A stretch of DNA of 64,000 bases from contig CM055909.1 in NCBI GenBank assembly GCA_029582155.1, forward strand, positions 47,928,412 through 47,992,411. The letters run 5' to 3'. The notes beneath the pieces were generated by a model that searched no databases, was not told the origin of the DNA, and was given only the letters and a program-made list of their open reading frames with translations. This document shows positions 35,761 through 49,300 of the stretch, in pieces. Both the position numbers and the translations under genes were made by a program. Every line of letters begins with the position of its first letter. Position 1 is the first letter of the stretch. The stretch is from Panopea generosa. Its lineage: Eukaryota; Mollusca; Bivalvia; Adapedonta; Hiatellidae.

Positions 35761-36391
35761 TTGAGACATTCCCTTAGAACACCCGATCACGGAGAGCTCT
35801 ATATGACAATATGACGATGGTAAACATTTGAGTTAATCTACCTACCATTCTAACATGGTGCAACCCAAGCCCCGCCGCTGTTTCTTCTTATGTATGCTAA
35901 CACTGAACTTATTTTGATTTTTTTAATGCATGTTTGTGATGTTGTCATGACTGCCTCCTTTTAATTTATCTAATTGGCAAACTTTCTCACATAAGAATCT
36001 TTGACCGAATTAAATGACATTCCTTTCGATTTCTCTTAACTATTTGGTGCTTGTAAACATTTATGATAAGCTACTTAAGGTGAACTCTGTTATATTATTT
36101 AAATGCAACTTTTCCGTTTTGATATCTATGATTTCATTTGAAAATAGTTTTCACTGATTTTCTTTCATGCACCTTCCTTCTTTAATATCTGTGAGTAAAC
36201 ATTTTGTTCTTCTTTTGATTTTTCCCCATGTACTTAACGTGGGCATTTCAAATTTTTCGACGGAAATGATTAAAATTGTGACAACAGTTGAGAAATGCTG
36301 TCATATATTATTGGACAGAACAAGTGTGTCAGAATAAAATATTATGTTTCATTAGGTAATAAGAAAATTATATATATATATTATATATAAT

Positions 36392-36393
<2 letters not shown>

Positions 36394-36433
<40 letters not shown>
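36394..36433. repeat. (TG)n microsatellite
   Basis: About 20 uninterrupted TG units preceded by a short TA-rich tract. Confidence 0.95.
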
Positions 36434-36434
<1 letters not shown>

Positions 36435-37370
36435 CTAGGCGCACTCGCTGTAGTCTGGTCTGTACATTTATGTCTTGGTTATTCACAAATAATTATCTCC
36501 ATATATATATATATATCATACATTGTGAATGAGCATCTGAAAAGATAAAAAAAATTCGTAAATTCCGTCGTTGTGAATTTAATTATCTTCCTTACAGTGA
36601 GGGCTTGCTGGATTCGAAAGAAACTATGTTTGTGTCTTTACTTAGTTAAACAGGCTTATCATTTAAACATTTTTTTATTAAACTGTTGAAGAAAACATTA
36701 AAATGACAAGTAAAACTTTCCTATAAACTTTCGGTATTTCGATTCATTCCAAAAGTCAATTTGTAGGCACAAAAACAACATAAATTAACATACATTAATT
36801 GTTACCAAATGAAATTACAGGGCTAAGATGAAGAAACATCAATGAAACAACGGGATTCTCACTGAAAATCAATTAAGAAATGAACAATATGATAAACACT
36901 ATTCATCTCGTGCCGCCCCTGTCATGGCAAATTACAACGAAACAAAGATAATCATCGATAAGATAGTATGCAGAAACTGTCGTAATCCAAGTCAAAGCTT
37001 TGCCACCATGGTTAAATGTGGTTTCAAATTATTCAACAAATCTTAACCGCAGAAACTCGAAACAGATAATAAAGTGGTAGTTAAAAAGATAGCGATCCAT
37101 TTGACTACGTTAATATGTCATATCAGTATACTTTAGCAAATACTTTAAATGTTAAGATAGTGATATAAAATAAGACGTTACATGTTCTCTATCTTCATTC
37201 TTGTTTCGGCTAAGCTGATATCAGTTTTAAACTTTTGTAACGGTCCTCTTTGAATGTCGCTGTAGATAACATACGGTGTATATCACACCAAATATGCATC
37301 ATCAGAGTTTCGTACATGTTAATTCAAAATAAATACGCAAACTACTGACAGAGTGTCGTATTTTATAACT

Positions 37371-40300
37371 ATGGCAAGTGAAGAGAGTATAGTGGCTCTG
37401 GATGAGTTACACGCCTTTGTCGTTAGGTGTATGGAAGAGGTAGGAGTGTCGAATGAACATGCAAAAGTTCAAGCAGACCTCATCGTGGCGGCGGACTACA
37501 GGGGAACGTATACGCACGGATTACATAGAATAGGTAAGCGGTAGCGTAGACAGATATGGTTAGATATAGAACTGTATGTGTTAATGCTCGGCTGGCGAGT
37601 GACGGGAAACGAGCAATCTGAACACTTCCTGCACTGTTTTCCACTCTGTCAGTTAATATAAACATAATTCACCCATTGCTGATATGTTGTGAATTAATGT
37701 TTTCAATTTGGAAGAGTCAAAGAAAATGCTTATGGAGCAAAGGGTTAAAGTGAATTTTAAAGAACTGTGTACTGGTATTCATTTGAAGGGATTTGAATTT
37801 GTTTTGAGGATAATCGGGTCACTGTCAAGATCAGTGCTACTATAAAACAAATACACTTATATGCAATGATATTGTTCTACATATAGTTAGAATCAATCGA
37901 TACAGGTTTAGGTATTGTTTGCATTGCAACTTTGTACTAACTTAAATGTCCGTTTAAAAATCGAATACGGTAGTTTTCTTCTAAAAATACGACGGAGGCA
38001 GTGTCACAATAACAAGTTAAATTTATAATGTTGATTTCTTCTTTGTGTATTTTTACGTTTATTATTTACTTCGACAATAAGTAATGAATGAGTTTTTCAT
38101 CACACATATTTGTGTAGCATTTTTTATTTCACTTATAACGAGGGGTGTTCAACAATACTCGGAAAGGTGCTCTAAAATCTTTAAAACTTGACAGATGTTT
38201 CTGAAATTTTATCAGATAATAGATTTGCGTATTACAGATGCGAATACTCATAAAATAAGGTCGAAACATATGTTCAGTATTAAACTATTTCAATTTACAA
38301 GTGACCTGACGCGAGCTGTCAAATAAACAAGTCGATAATCGAATGAGTGATCGATATTGGCTCATGTGCCGTCATTTTCCTTAGACAAGTTGATGGTATC
38401 TAAGTTAACAATGCCACGTGGCCAGTAGGATAAGCGATAGTCGTTCTCACGGTGCCAGATCAGTTATAGCGACGAAACGTCGTTGTTAACAACAGAACGC
38501 GGCATTGAATGCCATATTTTTCATAGTATATGACATATTGTATGTAAGAGCAGGTAAATGATTTATAAAGGTAATGAAAATACCAGTTTAATGTTGTCTT
38601 TGATTCTATTTACAGGCGGTTATGTAAGAGACATCAAAACAAAGACAACCGCATCTTCAGGGTCACCTGTGATATTAAAACAGTCCGTGGCCACAGCCCT
38701 AGTGGATGGAAACAATTTAATTGGTAAATGCTTATGATTTATGATATTCCCTCTAAACATTTCCATTGTATAATGATTATACCTATAACCGCGAGTCTAA
38801 AACTTTATCATCCTTGTAAATAATAACATCAATAATAAACAGTCATAAAGTTACTTTATTGTCCTGAATAATCCTACTAAAAACATTTTTATGGTAAATA
38901 TACCATTTAAAACAAAACGTGGATATTTATGAATGCAGTCAGTCATATTGATTTTTCCCAGCATACATATTACCGCAAATCGATCATTCAGAACACTAGA
39001 AATGGTTTCATCGGGAAAAATACAAGTTCTGGGCTTAACTTTCAAATACTATTTAAATAATAAAGTCCTGTTAAAAAAGATAATCAAGCATTTAAAACAA
39101 CATAAACAGTAAGTTTTTACACTTAAGAATGTTTGTACAGATTCTCGTTTTAGCAAAAAGAGCGCATAAACCTGTTGACACCGACCTAAGAACTCTTACT
39201 GGTGTTCAGTACTTTAAGTGCACTAATCCATTGAAACTAAAACACTGTCCCCAGGTACTACATGTGAGAAATATTGTTATTTGTATGCTTTTCTTATATT
39301 CCACCCAGTAGCTCACATTATTTCACAAAACATGAAATAGTTTTGCTTTTTTTGAAAGACTAGAACAAAGTATACGTAAATTCTCAAATCACGGGTTGAT
39401 ATCGATTAGAGGTGATCTGAATGCAAGGTGTGGTGAAAGATTAGATTTTTAACGAACTGTAGTAATTTTGATAGATTTATTAACGTTATTGATAAAGAAG
39501 ATAACAGTGATATTAGTTTAGGTTTGCCTTTTCGCCTTTCTAAGGATAGTGTAATAAATGCATCGGGTAACAAACTACTTGATATATGTCTTAGTAGCGA
39601 CATGAAATAGTAAATGGGCGTGTCGGAGATGATGCAGGTACCGGAAGTTTAACCTTTATGTCACCAAATGGTAATAGCCTTATCGATTATGTTTTGTGTT
39701 CGTACGAGTTGTTTCCCATTATCAGTGATTTTATTGTACATGATTTCCAAACGTGCTCCACGTATGCGCCTATACAGGTTAATTTTTGGGGGCGGTGCTT
39801 TAGCAGCCGCTCTCAGAGCTAACATGATTTTATTTTCAATACCGCAAATCTACAACCGTGTTTCGTGTTAATGCAAACCTAACAACCACTTTTCAAATAG
39901 TTCCACCCCCTGATAAGCGCTCGAACTCACTTAAACAGTAGATTCTCCTATTTCATCGAAAACATTAATATTATAACATACAGCGACGATTTACACAATT
40001 ACGTATTTTATAAATTCCAAGTTTATATTCTGTAGCATTAATCAGCACAAAGGAATTAAAGCGCATGAATACAGACGCCCTGAACTATGGTCACGTGACC
40101 AAAAGGTTTACGCCATCTTGTAAATCAAATTCCAGGTCACAAACTATGTCGACATCATGCACATTGGAAGAGTCGTATATTTCGACAAGGACTTCAGATA
40201 ATAAGTACTTGATTCGGGAGTCTGATCATTTTAAAAATGTGTACGGTAACGAAACTTTTCTCGATCTGTCCTTTATGCCAAGGAACTATACTCCTTGCTT

Positions 40301-43300
40301 ATGTCAATAAACAATCAATACACGTTCTAAAATTAGAGATATGGTAATGTCGATCATGTGACTTGCGGTTTCTCCCAAATGTTTAAAAATAGACTTGTAT
40401 TCCTAAAAAGAATTCGAGATTGATCGAGTTATGAACAGTTTCAGTGCTGTTTTTTTTTATTATTTAGTAAATATTTCACATATTTCCAATAATTGGAACG
40501 GTAGATAATTTCTATTTAAACATATAAGAGTTAAAGTATTTGTGTTTCCGTAGCGAAAATACGCAAACATCCAAATGTGTCTAAAAATCGGCGCTATAAC
40601 ATTTTGGTTAGTGCGGTACCGTTTACGGGGTGATATAGGGCCCTTGAAAATATAAATGTAAAAATCAATTATTAATGTCGAAATACACATTTCTACTTTT
40701 CGTCTTTTAAACGAATTGTTTCACTGTTGCCCTAGAGAAATCAATAAAGAAAATAGTAAATGAATATACTCAAAGTGGAATTCATCGTGCTAGATTCAGA
40801 GCACTTTGATATTTTATATATATAGAAAGCTTAGTATTTCTGAAAATATCACGAGTTGAGTAGAAGATACAAATCTCATATCATTGAGTTGAACTACTAT
40901 CTTGAAGTTGGACATTTGCCAAATTTAAGAGTTAATATTCTTACTATAGCAGAAATACTCTTTCAGAGGCAAACCATTCAGTTACGTTTCTGACATATTC
41001 GAGAAAAGAGTCAACGTTAAGCATAGAACATGTAGATTCTGTACAATGTATAAGAATCAGAAGTAATTGGGATTATTCTACTTCAACGTATGCAAACTGA
41101 CCTGTTTGTCTAAAACAATAGCGACATTTTACATCTTATATGCTCCGTCCCCATCAGCACTGTAGTGCTTTGATTCACTTGGTTATGTAGCCTGTGTTGA
41201 GCAAGAAAGCAATTATTCATACAGTAAATTGTACTGGGATAACGATCAAGTAAATATTTATAAAGAAGCTATATCTAGTGAATTGTTAAATTTAAATAAT
41301 ATTGTCGATGGGATTACATCATCAGAAAAAGATCTAGATACTGGAATTGATGCTTTAACATCTTGATTGTATAAGAAAACGTTTTCAATATTTGGTCGTT
41401 CTAAAACTATATCATGTAAAAAGGTAAACAAACGGAAATTTAAAAGTGAATGGTTTAATAGTGAGTGTGAAAATGCCTGGCGGGGATTCCGTGCTGCATG
41501 CAGATCGTTTAGAAAATGTAGGTCAGTGGACAATAGAGTTGTTGTGATTGCTCAACGTCGCAATTACCATGCAACCAAGCGTAAAGCTAAAGCGTCCTAT
41601 AAAATAACCCAGAGAAATAAGCTACACAATCTAGCTAAATCGCAGCCACAAATGTTTTGAAGCGAGATTAAAAAGTTAATGAGTACAACACCAAAAAAAA
41701 GTAACATATGTCAACAAGAGTTTTTTTATCACTTCAAAAATATTGTTTCAATTGATAACATATTTTATACTGACGATATTTAAACCGATATCGTTACTTC
41801 AATCAGCATGTACACAAGCTAGATGCTGATTTCAGTGTTGATGAGGTCATCAAGGCAATATTTCATCAATGAAAAGGAGTAAAAGTAGTGGGTAAATGTT
41901 TTTAGATAGTTCTGATGTCATGTCTCCAATTTTGTGCAAACTTTTCAATCATATATATTCATGTTGTATATATCCTGAAAGCTGGACAAATGGTGTTATT
42001 GTTCCAGTTCCCCAAAAAGGTAATATCAATGATGTGAACAACTACAGAGGTATCACTCTTACAAGTATGTTCTCAAAAATATTTTCATCTTTGTTAGATA
42101 ACCGTTTAAGATCATGGAAGGATGAAAACATTTTTTTTTTTCTGACTTTCAAATCGGTTTTTAAAAAAAGTCAAAGCACAATTGACTGTATTTTTGTATT
42201 GAATTCTATCATAGACACAGTTCTTAAAAATGAGAACAAGAAACTGTATTATTCTTTTATTGCATTTGATATTGTATACAGAAATGGAATTTGGTTTAAA
42301 TTATTAGAATATGGAGGTTCTTCTAAGATAGTTAATATGCTTATGACTATATATAACAGTGTTAAGTCTAGTGTACGTGTTAATGGTATAAATACAGATT
42401 ATTTTGATAATTGTTCGGGTGTGAAACAGGGTGAAACACTGTCCCCTTTGTTGTTTTTAGTCTTTATAAATGACATGTATGATTATATTAAAGATAACAC
42501 ATTAGATGTGTTTACTTAAGATGAATTAAAGTTATCTTAACTGTTATTTGCAGATGATACGGTACTATTCTCATATACTAAAGAAGGCCTACAACGTCAG
42601 TTAAATAAATTACACGATTATTGCAAAAGTCGGGGTGTGACAGTTAACAAAGAAAAAAACTGTTGTTATGCTTTGTAAAAAAGGTTACACATTTGAAAAT
42701 TTTGACGTATATTATGATACTCATCAATTGCAAGTTGTGAAATATTTTACATACCTAGGGGTCACACTATCATCAAATGGTTGTTTTTATAAATCACAAA
42801 AGAAAAAACAACTGTCAGAACAGGCTATGAAAGCCTCGTTATTTGATTTTGTTTCCCTAGGTGTAACTGAAAAACTCAAGTTATTTGATACAATGGTAAT
42901 ACCGATATTGAACTATGGGGCCGAGGTATGGGGTTCCATAAATCCCCTAATATTGAGCGCATTCATATTAAATATTTAAAACAAGTTTTATCTGTTAAAT
43001 AGCAAACAGTAAATATATCAATACACGGAGAATTTGGGAGGTTCCCTCTGATAGTCTTTCGAAAAATCCATATACTTAAATATTGGCTAAAATAATCAAA
43101 ACTCCAACTTCTTTATTTTATAAATTATTTAACATGCGGGATGCAAATGGTAATCATATAAATAACTGGTCAAAAAATGTTAAAAAACTTCTCGAAAGTT
43201 TAGGATTTGCTCATCTATGGTATAATGAAAATGATACAACCATGCAATTTAATGCCATAAAGCAACGCGTGTTCGATTAATATATCCAGAACTGGTTTTC

Positions 43301-46300
43301 TGAGCTAAATAATTCTAGTAAACTTGACACGTATTGTTCATTTATAGTTTGTTTTGAAACTGATTATTACCTTTACTGTGTTAGTAATGTTAAACATAGA
43401 ACAGCATTATCAAGACTAAGATGCTCAGCACATAAACTAATGATTGAAGAAGGTAGATATACAAATATAGCAAGAGAACAAAGAATCTGCCAAAAATGTA
43501 ATGTTAATATGATTGAGAATGAGTACCACTTTCTTCTTGTATGTCCATTATACAGAGATTTAAGAATTAATTTTTTACCATAATAATATTGTTCATGGCC
43601 CACTTTGTCTAAGTTTAGATGCTTGATGCAATCAAAACAAAAATGTCTCCTCGTTAAGTTAGCAAAGTTTGTTTACTTAGCAAATAATAAGCGCGAAACA
43701 TATTAATATCAAGTACTCTCAGTTTCAACTATGACCCCCCCCCCCCCCCCCCCAAAAAAAAAAAATTATTTATTCAATAATTATGTCATGTTGCTGTGTT
43801 ATTTTATTATTTTTTTTGTATTGTTTGTGTTGTAACATTTGTAAATACACATACAACCATGCATAGAGCAGGAACGGCACGAACAACATCTAAGTTAATT
43901 GGAATCCGCTACTGTATTTAGCCAAATAAAAGTGATTTAGTGATCAATATATTTAGATATATATGCATTTCATTGTTGTTATAATATATAATAAGTTTAT
44001 GTTTAAATTGACTTACCGACTCTGTGGTATATAATATCCATTTCTGTCATCCAATTTCAAGCAAATTATTTCCAAATATTGACTATCGAATTTCCTTAGG
44101 AATAATTCTTACCACAAACTATTAAACACTTATTATTTTATTTTATTCAAATAGGTCTATTGTACACACGTGTACTTACTTTGACCTACTTTGGTTAATA
44201 GTACAACACTAGCGTAATCCTTATTATTTAATGAAATGTCTATCCACGTGTCTAATGATTTATAGGGTCAATCATTCATTACATTGTCGGCACAGGTACA
44301 AACCCAATAAGGTGAGTCTCTGCGTACACAGAAACGCCTTCCATTCATGTTCAGACTAGACAAGCGAGTTTCATGTTTTGCACGAGACAATATCACCAGT
44401 CACCTATATGAAAGTTTCATTTTGTTGACCTGCGGGTGATCATTACGCTTATCTATTCATAATGTTTTGTACATAACATACAGTGTGAGTAAATAGAAAA
44501 TAATACGCAAATAGTTTAAAAATTAAATGTCTCTTTATTGCCAAATGAACCAACAAGTTAAAATCAAGGTTACTTTTTATTTTATTATATAAATTATGAC
44601 AAATAACAAATTATAACGAATACAAAGGCAATGCATACATTTTTCCTACAACGTATGATACTTTTGTTCATGCTTTTCTCATTTTCCATGGTTTGTAAAT
44701 ACTTATGCTTGTATTCAAATTTGTAATGTTTAAACCGCGAAAATGAAAAAAAAGTGTAATGGCGATTAACATAAAAAATACTGAAACTATTGTTATTGTA
44801 CTGGCATTCAAATATGTATATCGCGGTAAACCCACCCCCTCCTCTCTCTCTACTGCTTATTGAACGTACATTTCACAGCTCTTTTTCATCGTATTATTTT
44901 CATATATTTCAGCATGAAACTATGTGTTTAAGCCTAACATTATTTATTTTAGCTCCACACTCTGTATTTCAGCGTTTCACTATGTATTTCAGTGTAACAT
45001 TATCTACTTCAGCTTTACACTATGTATTTTAGCGTATCGCTGTGAGCTTTACACTATGTATTTCGGCGATACATCAGTATGTATTTCGGTCGAAATTATG
45101 TACTTAAGCACCACATTGTGTATTTCAGCGTTTCATTATGTATTTCAGTCTAACATTATGTATTTCAGCGTTTCACTATGTATTTCATCGTAACGTTGTG
45201 TATTTCAGGGTTTCACTAAGTATTTCAGTCTAACATGATGTATTTCAGCTTTACACTTTGTATTTCATTGTAACGTTGCGTATTTCAGCGTTTCACTTTG
45301 TATTTCAGTCTAACATTATGTATTTCAGGCTTACGCTATGTATTTCAGCGTAACGTTGTGTATTTTAGCGTTTCACTATGTATTTCAGTCTAACATGATG
45401 TATTTCAAATTAATACTATATGTATTGCAGCGTAAAGTTGCATATTTTAGCTTTACACTATATGTTTTTAAGTCTTACATTATGTATTGCAGCATAACAC
45501 TTGTATTTTGATGACGATCAATATGACTATATCAAAATACGACTGACAAAAACATTTATTTTAAGGACCACGATCTTCTAATTCTATTTAAACTATCTAG
45601 CTAGTCTATACAAAATGTGCATTTTTGTTTCATCACAGGTGCAGTCGTTGGACGGTTTTGTATAGATTTAGCCATAGAAAAAGCAAAGACAGCCGGGATT
45701 GGATGGGTTTCTGCCAGAGGTACATTTTGATACTAACTATGTTGTGTTTATGTGTGTTATATTAGCTTCTTTTGTTTGTTGACTATATAAGTCCCTTTCT
45801 GTAGATGATTGGATATTTTTTTTATATCTATTTTTACAAACAAATGAATAATTTAACAAACTGAAAAGATATACAACGTTGTATGTGTAAATTTAATTTT
45901 AAAATTCCTAAAAGAATAGACATATATGATATGTTATGTATTTCTTTATACTGCTGACGTGTTTCTTAATATTAAAGGCGTATTTATTTATATTGAAGCC
46001 TGAATTCTCTATGCATAGCATTTGTCTTATTTTGAGTTAACTTTAATTAAATTTTTATTACAATTATGTGCATATGCAGTGTCTATGAATTACATTTTTG
46101 TTTATTTTTTTATCAAATTTAAAATTAAGCAGCCGAATAGAAACTGGAAACAATATTTTAATATTGGTAAATGCATTGCCAAATAGATTATATGGCAGAA
46201 TGTATTGAGATCAAAACTAGAAAAAGTGCTTAGATCAATACAACACATAAAACGGAACACTCATCCCACCTGAAGCTTTACGCTTTGCCAGTGTTTCCTC

Positions 46301-49300
46301 ATGTTTTAATTACGTTTACTAACATATAGCATTATCGTAATACAATATTGCAACGTTTAACTGTTTGTATTTATATTAGTATATTTCCAAATTACAGGCT
46401 CAAATCATTTTGGAATTGCAGCCTGGTATGGTATGCGTGCAGCTGAAAAAGGCTTTTTGGTAAAATAAACTTCTCAGGCATACATGTAACTTACAAGTCC
46501 ATATTTTTTCACATTGATCTGGAATACACATAGGCCCAAGTAATATACAGTGATATGATATTTGTTTTGAAATCAATATTCAATTATTGACCATGTTACA
46601 TCTGTATTGCATACACTTTTAAAGTTAATGTGGCCATAATTCTGTAACGAATATAATAATAATAATAATGATAATAAAGTCTTTATTTAAAGAGGAAATA
46701 CAGTTGGAACATTATCCAATCTTCCCTGTGGTCCTCTATTATATACATGTTAACAAAGTAATAACAAAATATATACAACAAAATTAAACAATATAATCAA
46801 TACAATTTGGAAACTTATTAACAAAATAGTGAGTTATTTTTGTTGATATATTCAATTTGTAATGTATATTTAAATTGACAATGAATATTTATTGTTTATT
46901 TAATTAACTCAATAATATATTTCAAAGGAAAGGCATTATAGTATTATAATGTAAAATTTACACTTGAAAATGATGAGTTCACTACAAAATATAATTAGAC
47001 AGTCAATGCTACATTCAATGATTTAAGAATCAACTGACTGCAATAAGGATACAAGCTTAATGTTTTGTAAGACAATGAAATTTATCTTTGTTGTGACAGG
47101 GGACTGTTATATTTAAATTTTATATAATATCTCTTAAATTCTTGAACCGATGAAGCATTTTTAACATGGTTTGGAAGAGAATTCCAGATTTAGGATCCAG
47201 AATATATAAAAGTTTTACGATATGTTTCTGACTTTGGTTTTGGTACATATAGAGAATTATTTGACTGTGAGCATAGATTTTTAGAATGTATATTTGATGT
47301 TAGTAAAATTATTTTGCAAATACTCTGGTACCAAGTTGATTATCTTTAACATTAAAATAGCCTTTTTATATCCTACTGTTTCATGGAATTTCATCCATTT
47401 TAGATCATTAAATAATATTTCAGAAAGTGTATCAATCTCTTTATCAAGTCTTGCAGCACGTTTTTGAAATTTCAATATGTTGTCGGATAGGTCAGAGTTG
47501 CAATTTCCCCAATTTTGTACAGTCTGGACGAGGAAGTATGTAAGAATTGTAAAATAATTTCCTAATAGGTACTCAGTAATAAATAGTATTTTATTCTGCC
47601 AAGTAGGCATTATAAGGAATTGCATTTTTTAGGGTGTTTTCAACTTGTTCAGTCCGTGTTAGTGTGTTGTCAATTGTTACTCCCAGAAGTTGTTCACTAC
47701 TGGTAAATTCACGGCGATACATGCATAAATCGATCACGGCTAGTGGTAGTATGAACCCATAATAAAAGTTTGTTTCAACAGTTTATTCTTCTTTTCGCTG
47801 TCTAACCTGTCAAAGATCCTCTCAGTACAGCAAAAATAAGACACGAATATCAAAAGATTAACCAAAATTAAATTAATATTCAAAAGATACAGCCACAACA
47901 ATAGTACATATGTACATTTATCACATATTTTACGGTGCAGGAGTGTAACAAAACTATTACATATTTTTTACATTTACTTAGTGTAATATCAATTCCGATT
48001 CATCGTTCGGTGTTTTCCGTATAACTCGGCTCTCGTATGTAAAATGACGACTACGTTCTGTTTAATTATAGATAATGAATGAGCACTCATGTAAGGTCCT
48101 CTTTATCATCAATATGTAAAAAAACACGGAGAATTAATAATAATATGGGTTATCAACGTCTTCGAACGTTGAGTAGCAAACCTGTCACTGAGGAGCCTAA
48201 GTGTGGTGTCCTGGTGCAAACAGTTTCACTCTTCCCCCGTTTTCATATCATAAAATGAGACAGTGAAAATACAGATACTTTCAGAGTGTTACCTAGCAAG
48301 TTCTAATATTTAAATCTGTTTTTCTCTCCCTCAGGGAATGGCATTTACAAGTACATCTCCAATGTTGCTGCCCACGAGAGCAAAGCAGGTAAATTTGAAA
48401 TATAAAGAAAAGCCATGTTCATATATTCCTTACGTGAAAATGTATATTTTTGTTAAAAACAGAGCAAAACTACGGATCGATAAAAATGATTACACTGAAC
48501 AAAGATATTGTTATGTAATATGTTTATAAATGTTATTTCCATCACAATTAGGATTCACTCTTTAAAATTGCTTGATTGCCTAACAACGACACTTAACTTT
48601 CTGTACACATTATTTATTTACACAGGCAGTCCTGGGTACAAACCCTCTGTGCGTGACAGCTCCAGCAAAGGATGGCGATAGTTTTGTCTTAGATATGGCA
48701 ACAACTTCGGTCGCTTTTGGAAAAGTATTTTTTTTTTATATCGTTCGTTACTTTATTTCTGACCTGATCCAAAATGTTTATGGTCCTTTATTGTTGTTGA
48801 CATAACAATTTGGTGCACACTGTTAGGGAACATAAATTGTTTAACTGTTACAAAAAGATCCTCTTGTTTTAATTCATTATTATGTCTGGTCAATTAGGAG
48901 AGGAACAACTTCTATATGGTCCGCTACCACCATTGCGTTTTCATTAGACTACCATAATAGCGTTTGACATGATTCTCACTGTTTCTAACATTTGAGAACC
49001 AAACAGTCTTATAACTTATTAAAAACTATCCCAGACTCAAATGAAAATGTCCAAAGTAATGGGGTTCAAAAGTATCACTTTTCACCGCCTGAAGTAGAGT
49101 ACCACCACTTTTCACCCCTGAAGTAGAGTACCACCACTTTTCACCACTTTTCACCCCCTGAAGTAGAGTACCACCACTTTTCACCCCTGAAGTAGAGTAC
49201 CACCACTTTTCACCCTTGAAGTAGAGTACCACCACTTTTCACCCCTGAAGTAGAGTACCACCACTTTTCACCCACTTTTCACCCCTGAAGTAGAGTACCA

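Larger units (their letters stand above)
35469..37370. other. Intergenic region between the two dehydrogenase genes
   Basis: Holds a SINE-like fragment (35615-35760) and TA/TG simple repeats (36370-36433). The rest is AT-rich with no exon I can see. It must contain the promoter of gene B; I could not identify a convincing core promoter element. Confidence 0.5.
39370..43766 (+). mobile_element. Decayed full-length-like LINE (endonuclease + RT), gene B intron 2
   Basis: 39390-39790 encodes an apurinic-type endonuclease in pieces: GDLNARCGERLDF, SKDSVINASGNKLLDICLS, NGRVGDDAGTGS, NSLIDYVL, YAPIQ. 41200-41660 resembles the linker before the RT (YWDNDQVNIYKEAISSELL, KSEWFNSECENAWR). 41900-42600 is the RT: GVIVPVPQKGNINDVNNYRG, GVKQGETLSPLLFLVFIND, then FADDT in another frame. 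42680-43590 is the C-terminal part with CQKCN..IENEYHFLLVC. Multiple stops and frameshifts make it inactive. About 1.4 kb between the endonuclease and linker (about 39800-41150) has no LINE match. Clade is CR1/Jockey-like by motif style. It is in the same orientation as the host gene. Confidence 0.82.

Noticed and set aside
44790..45193. Two overlapping frames with repeated YFS and LCISAF peptides
   Set aside because: Products of the 22-bp TATTTCAG array.
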